This document shows positions 4,328-8,405 of a stretch of 8,405 nt of DNA, in pieces. Position 1 is the first letter of the stretch. Each line of letters begins with the position of its first letter. A model generated the notes under the pieces. The model was not told the origin of the DNA, ran no database searches, and saw nothing but the letters and a program-made list of their open reading frames with translations. Source of the stretch: Lachnospiraceae bacterium (GTDB lineage Bacteria > Bacillota > Clostridia > Lachnospirales > Lachnospiraceae); contig DOVG01000168.1 in assembly GCA_003520205.1 (NCBI GenBank), positions 1 to 8,405 on the forward strand, written 5' to 3'. A program made the position numbers and the translations under genes.

Positions 4328-6331
4328 GTGGCTGATTTTATACTTCATTCAGAATACAGTCCTACAGGAGATCAGCCTGAAGCTATTCAGGCTATAGTAG
4401 ATGGTTTTAAAAATGGAAAGAAGCATCAGACCCTGCTTGGAGTTACAGGCTCTGGTAAGACATTTACCATGGCAAATGTAATCAAGGCTCTGGGCAAGAA
4501 GACGCTGATTATGTCACATAACAAGACTCTTGCAGCCCAGCTGTATGGTGAGATGAAGTCATTCTTCCCTGAAAATGCGGTTGAGTATTTTGTTTCATAC
4601 TATGATTATTATCAGCCTGAAGCATATGTTCCTTCCACAGATACCTATATAGCAAAGGACTCGTCTGTAAATGATGAGATAGATATGCTTCGTCATAGTG
4701 CAACATCAGCGCTGGTAGAAAGAGATGATGTAATAGTTGTCTCATCCGTCAGCTGTATCTATGGAATAGGTAATCCTGAAGATTACAAGTCCATGATGCT
4801 CGGACTTAGACCGGGTATGGCTCTTGACAGAGATGTTCTTATACGTGAGCTGGTAGATATGCAGTACACCAGAAATGAGATTGATTTCAAGCGAAGCAGT
4901 TTCAGAGTAAAGGGTGATGTGGTTGACATAATTCCTGCAAACAAAGATGGAGAAGCTATTAGAATAGAATTCTTCGGAGATGAGATAGACAGACTGTCTG
5001 AATTCGATCCACTTACAGGAGAGATAAAAAGAGACATTACATTTACCTGTATATTTCCTGCATCCTACTATGTTATAGCTCCAGCGAAGCTTGATAAGGC
5101 GCTTAAAGAGATAGATGATGAGTTAAGAGAGAGAATAGTCTATTTTAAGTCTCATGATAAGCTTCTGGAAGCACAGAGGATACAGGAGAGAACAGAGTTC
5201 GATATGGAAATGCTTCGTGAGACAGGATTCTGTTCCGGTATCGAGAACTATACACGTATACTTGCCGGTGGTAAACCGGGAGAGGCTCCGGATACTCTGA
5301 TAGACTTCTTTGGGGATGATTATCTTATGATAGTGGATGAGTCGCATCAGACACTTCCACAGATAAGAGGTATGTTTGGCGGAAACAAGAAGAGAAAGGA
5401 AACACTTATTGATTTTGGCTTCAGACTTCCATCAGCTATGGATAACAGACCGCTAAACTTCGAAGAATACGAAAAGAGAATAGATAAGATTTTATTCGTA
5501 TCTGCAACGCCGGGACCATACGAAGAGGAACATGAAGAGGCCAGAGTCGAGCAGATTATCAGACCTACAGGACTCCTTGATCCGGAGATAGATGTAAGAC
5601 CTGTAGCAGGACAGGTTGATGATCTGTATGGTGAGATTAACAGTGAGATAGAAAAAGGAAATAAGGTGCTTGTTACCACGCTTACCAAGAGGATGGCTGA
5701 GGAGCTTACTGATTATCTGAGGGGGCTTGATGTAAAGGTTAAGTATCTGCATTCTGATATAGATACACTTGAAAGAATGGAGATAGTAAGAGACTTAAGA
5801 CTTGGCGTGTTCGATGTTCTTGTTGGTATAAATCTGCTGAGAGAAGGTCTTGATATACCGGAGATAACTCTTGTAGCTATACTTGATGCAGATAAGGAGG
5901 GTTTCCTTCGTTCAGAGACTTCACTTATTCAGACTATAGGTAGAGCAGCGAGAAATGTGGATGGACATGTTATCATGTACGCTGATACCATTACCGATTC
6001 GATGAGACGTGCCATAGATGAAACAAACAGACGTCGTGAGATACAGCAGCGATATAATGAAGAGCATGGTATTACTCCGCAGACTATAAGAAAGGCGGTC
6101 AGAGAGCTTATATCAACAAGCCTTAAGGCAGCAAGAGAAGATGATGAAGACAGAAGAAAGAAAGTTGGTAAAGATCCTGATCTTATGAATAAGAAGGAGC
6201 TTGGTAAGGAGATAGAGAGACTTACGAAGAAGATGAATCAGGCTGCGACGGAGCTTAACTTTGAACTTGCTGCAGTCATAAGAGATGAACTGATCGAACT
6301 TAAAGTAAAGCTGCGGGATTATGATAAGTAG
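4328..6331 (+). CDS. uvrB: UvrABC excision repair subunit B (DNA damage-verifying helicase-like ATPase)
   Basis: This 667-residue protein receives damaged DNA from UvrA, verifies the lesion by threading one strand under a beta-hairpin, and recruits UvrC for dual incision in nucleotide excision repair. It is full length for the family (about 650-680). Visible motifs are the N-terminal SEYSPTGDQPEAI (8-20), Walker A GVTGSGKT (38-45), the beta-hairpin YYDYYQPEAYVPSTDTYIAK (91-110), the Walker B/DEAD-like DESH (337-340), motif III SATPGPYE (392-399), LLREGLDIPE (503-512) and motif VI QTIGRAARN (535-543). A C-terminal UVR motif that contacts UvrC spans about 624-662 (ELGKEIERLTKKMNQAATEL). All key residues I could check are intact. 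The start is GTG, chosen because it follows AGGAGG at ideal spacing and gives the normal UvrB N-terminus. uvrA follows after 26 bases, so the two are very likely one transcription unit with matched production of the damage-recognition partners. Confidence 0.98.
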   Translation: MADFILHSEYSPTGDQPEAIQAIVDGFKNGKKHQTLLGVTGSGKTFTMANVIKALGKKTLIMSHNKTLAAQLYGEMKSFFPENAVEYFVSYYDYYQPEAYVPSTDTYIAKDSSVNDEIDMLRHSATSALVERDDVIVVSSVSCIYGIGNPEDYKSMMLGLRPGMALDRDVLIRELVDMQYTRNEIDFKRSSFRVKGDVVDIIPANKDGEAIRIEFFGDEIDRLSEFDPLTGEIKRDITFTCIFPASYYVIAPAKLDKALKEIDDELRERIVYFKSHDKLLEAQRIQERTEFDMEMLRETGFCSGIENYTRILAGGKPGEAPDTLIDFFGDDYLMIVDESHQTLPQIRGMFGGNKKRKETLIDFGFRLPSAMDNRPLNFEEYEKRIDKILFVSATPGPYEEEHEEARVEQIIRPTGLLDPEIDVRPVAGQVDDLYGEINSEIEKGNKVLVTTLTKRMAEELTDYLRGLDVKVKYLHSDIDTLERMEIVRDLRLGVFDVLVGINLLREGLDIPEITLVAILDADKEGFLRSETSLIQTIGRAARNVDGHVIMYADTITDSMRRAIDETNRRREIQQRYNEEHGITPQTIRKAVRELISTSLKAAREDDEDRRKKVGKDPDLMNKKELGKEIERLTKKMNQAATELNFELAAVIRDELIELKVKLRDYDK

Positions 6332-6357
6332 ACAGAAACTAAAAGAAAGAAAAAATC

Positions 6358-8405
6358 ATGAAAGAAATAAAGTATATAACTATAAAGGGTGCAAGAGAGC
6401 ATAATCTGAAAAATGTAGATGTTACTCTTCCCAGAAATAATTTTATTGTATTTACAGGACTTTCCGGGTCGGGCAAGTCTTCGCTTGCCTTTGATACCAT
6501 ATATGCAGAAGGACAGCGCCGCTATATGGAGTCGCTTTCTTCCTATGCAAGACAGTTCCTTGGACAGGCAGAGAAGCCTGATGTAGATAATATAGAGGGA
6601 TTATCCCCTGCGATATCTATAGACCAGAAGTCGACTAATAAGAATCCACGTTCAACAGTAGGTACTGTAACAGAGATATATGATTATCTGAGACTTCTGT
6701 ATGCAAGAATAGGTGTGCCGCATTGTCCAAATTGTGGAAGAATTATAGAAAGACAGACTGTAGATCAGATGGTAGACCAGATAATGGGATTCCCTGAGAA
6801 GACAAAGTTTCAGGTGCTGGCTCCTGTGGTCAGAGGCAGAAAGGGTACTCATGAAAAACTGCTGCAGCGTGCCAAGAAGAGTGGCTTTGTTCGTGTACTG
6901 GTAGATGGAAATATGTATACCCTGGATGAAGAGATAAAGCTTGAAAAGAATTTAAAGCATAATATCAGTATAGTAGTTGACCGTCTGGTTATTAAAGAGG
7001 GTATAGAATCACGACTTGCAGGTTCTCTTGAAACAGCGCTTAAGCAGGCGGATGGTATAGTTGAAGTTGAAGTGATAGATGGTGAAACCTATACATATTC
7101 TGACAGTTTTTCGTGCCCGTACTGTAATATCTCCATAGAAGAGATAGAACCACGTTCATTTTCATTTAATAATCCTTTTGGCGCCTGCCCTGCCTGTACG
7201 GGAATAGGCTGGGAGAGAAAGCTGGATCCGGATCTGATGATTCCTGACAAGTCAAGAACTCTGAATGAGGGTGCCATAGCTGTATCCGGATGGGCTTCAA
7301 GTGGTGATCCAAAGTCTTTCACACACGCCCTGCTTGTTGCACTTTCTGAAGCCTATGACTTCTCTATGGATGTTCCATACAGAGAACTTCCTCAGGAAGC
7401 AAAGGATGTCATACTATATGGTACTAAGGGAAAGCGTGTATCTATTCATTATCATAGTCAGAGAACAAGAAGGAGTACATTTACACATCCATTTGAGGGA
7501 CTAATAGCAAATGTAGAAGAGAGATATAAGTATTCAGGCTCCGAAGAAATGAAGTCTGACTATGAATCCTATATGACATATACACCATGTAAGGTCTGCG
7601 GAGGAAAAAGGCTTAAACCGTCTTCACTGGCTGTTACAGTAGGTGATAAGAATATATTTGATATGACCGAGATGCCTATAGATGAGCTGGCTAACTATGT
7701 AGAAAATCTCGAACTGACCCCAAGACAGGCAATGATAGGAAGAGATATCCTTAAGGAGATAAGAGCAAGACTTGACTTCATGGTGGATGTCGGACTTAAT
7801 TATCTGTCACTTAGCCGTGCAACTGCAACTCTTTCAGGAGGAGAAGCACAGCGAATCAGACTGGCTACCCAGATAGGTTCGGGGCTGGTTGGAGTAACAT
7901 ATATACTGGATGAACCATCCATAGGACTTCATCAGAGGGATAATGATAAGCTTATAGCTTCTCTGAAGAGACTTCAGGAGCTGGGTAATACCCTTATTGT
8001 GGTTGAACATGATGAGGATACCATGAGAGCGGCGGATTATGTCGTGGATATAGGACCTGGAGCCGGAAGAAATGGTGGAGAGGTAGTGGCAGTTGGCAAG
8101 GTTGATGATCTGATCAAGTGTGAGAAATCAATCACGGGTCAGTATCTCAGTGGAAAGCTTATCATACCGGTACCTTCAGAGAGAAGAAAACCAAATGGTT
8201 GGATAACCATAAAGGGAGCCAGGGAGAATAATCTCAAGAATATAGATGTAAAGATTCCGATAGGAATTCTGACTGTTGTTACCGGAGTATCGGGTTCTGG
8301 GAAGAGCTCGCTTATTAATGAGATACTTAAGAAGCGTCTTCTGAGAGATCTGAATCGTGCAAGGATTAAGCCGGGTAAGCATGATGATATACTTGGAACT
8401 GAAAC
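6358..8405 (+). CDS. uvrA: UvrABC excision repair subunit A, 3'-truncated by window edge
   Basis: The open frame encodes the first 682 residues of UvrA, the ABC-type ATPase dimer that scans DNA for distortions and loads UvrB. Full-length family members have about 940 residues, so roughly a quarter is missing because the window ends. Visible features are Walker A of the first ATPase half, GLSGSGKS (34-41), the family-typical YARQFLGQ (63-70), a CxxC-x20-CxxC zinc module (C253, C256, C277, C280), further CxxC pairs at 123/126 and 411/414, the ABC signature LSGGEAQRIRLA (492-503), Walker B ILDEPSIGLH (516-525), the switch His in VVEHD (548-552) and the second Walker A GVSGSGKS (643-650). An in-frame stop at 6340-6342 leaves ATG 6358 as the only sensible start. 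Its upstream sequence AAAGAAAG is a weak ribosome site compared with uvrB, so translation may depend partly on ribosomes finishing uvrB. Confidence 0.98.
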   Translation, partial: MKEIKYITIKGAREHNLKNVDVTLPRNNFIVFTGLSGSGKSSLAFDTIYAEGQRRYMESLSSYARQFLGQAEKPDVDNIEGLSPAISIDQKSTNKNPRSTVGTVTEIYDYLRLLYARIGVPHCPNCGRIIERQTVDQMVDQIMGFPEKTKFQVLAPVVRGRKGTHEKLLQRAKKSGFVRVLVDGNMYTLDEEIKLEKNLKHNISIVVDRLVIKEGIESRLAGSLETALKQADGIVEVEVIDGETYTYSDSFSCPYCNISIEEIEPRSFSFNNPFGACPACTGIGWERKLDPDLMIPDKSRTLNEGAIAVSGWASSGDPKSFTHALLVALSEAYDFSMDVPYRELPQEAKDVILYGTKGKRVSIHYHSQRTRRSTFTHPFEGLIANVEERYKYSGSEEMKSDYESYMTYTPCKVCGGKRLKPSSLAVTVGDKNIFDMTEMPIDELANYVENLELTPRQAMIGRDILKEIRARLDFMVDVGLNYLSLSRATATLSGGEAQRIRLATQIGSGLVGVTYILDEPSIGLHQRDNDKLIASLKRLQELGNTLIVVEHDEDTMRAADYVVDIGPGAGRNGGEVVAVGKVDDLIKCEKSITGQYLSGKLIIPVPSERRKPNGWITIKGARENNLKNIDVKIPIGILTVVTGVSGSGKSSLINEILKKRLLRDLNRARIKPGKHDDILGTE

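Noticed and set aside
6652..7504. Short open frames inside uvrA on either strand (6652-6852, 7089-7322, 7301-7504)
   Set aside because: They overlap conserved UvrA coding sequence in other frames, their products are low-complexity, and none has a ribosome site.

Overview
The window looks like ordinary chromosome from a low-to-moderate-GC Gram-positive anaerobe of the class Clostridia, most likely a Lachnospiraceae member related to Butyrivibrio or Coprococcus. This rests on strong AGGAGG-type ribosome sites, heavy use of AGA (Arg) and ATA (Ile), extended -10 promoter architecture, the uvrB-uvrA pair and a cytoplasmic CBM34/GH13-type amylase. The assignment is an inference, because no rRNA or other taxonomic marker is present.

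Layout, left to right. Positions 1-500 (minus strand) hold an almost complete cyclophilin-type peptidyl-prolyl isomerase whose C-terminus runs off the left edge. Positions 501-764 are a divergent, gene-free interval filled by four consecutive imperfect hairpins (543-748) with repeated TGACA/TGTCA motifs. This is the most unusual part of the window. Positions 765-1952 (plus) encode a two-TM sensor histidine kinase with no adjacent response regulator. Its last codons form a perfect A_AAA_AAA slippery heptamer just before the stop, with a 24-codon open extension in the -1 frame. An extended -10 promoter and a leader hairpin precede a 697-residue GH13 alpha-glucan hydrolase (2113-4206). A stem-loop terminator separates it from uvrB (4328-6331, GTG start). 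uvrA follows 26 bases later (6358 onward) and is cut by the right edge.

How the genes fit together. uvrB and uvrA encode partners of nucleotide excision repair and form one apparent transcription unit. The amylase has its own promoter and terminator and probably handles maltodextrins or internalised oligosaccharides in the cytoplasm. The kinase and the cyclophilin are transcribed divergently from the hairpin-rich interval. Nothing in the sequence ties the kinase functionally to the amylase.

I did not find a defence system, a CRISPR array, a transposase, tRNA or rRNA. The best candidates for something undescribed are the hairpin array upstream of the kinase (a structured RNA or a transposase-less repeat element) and the slippery stop of the kinase gene.
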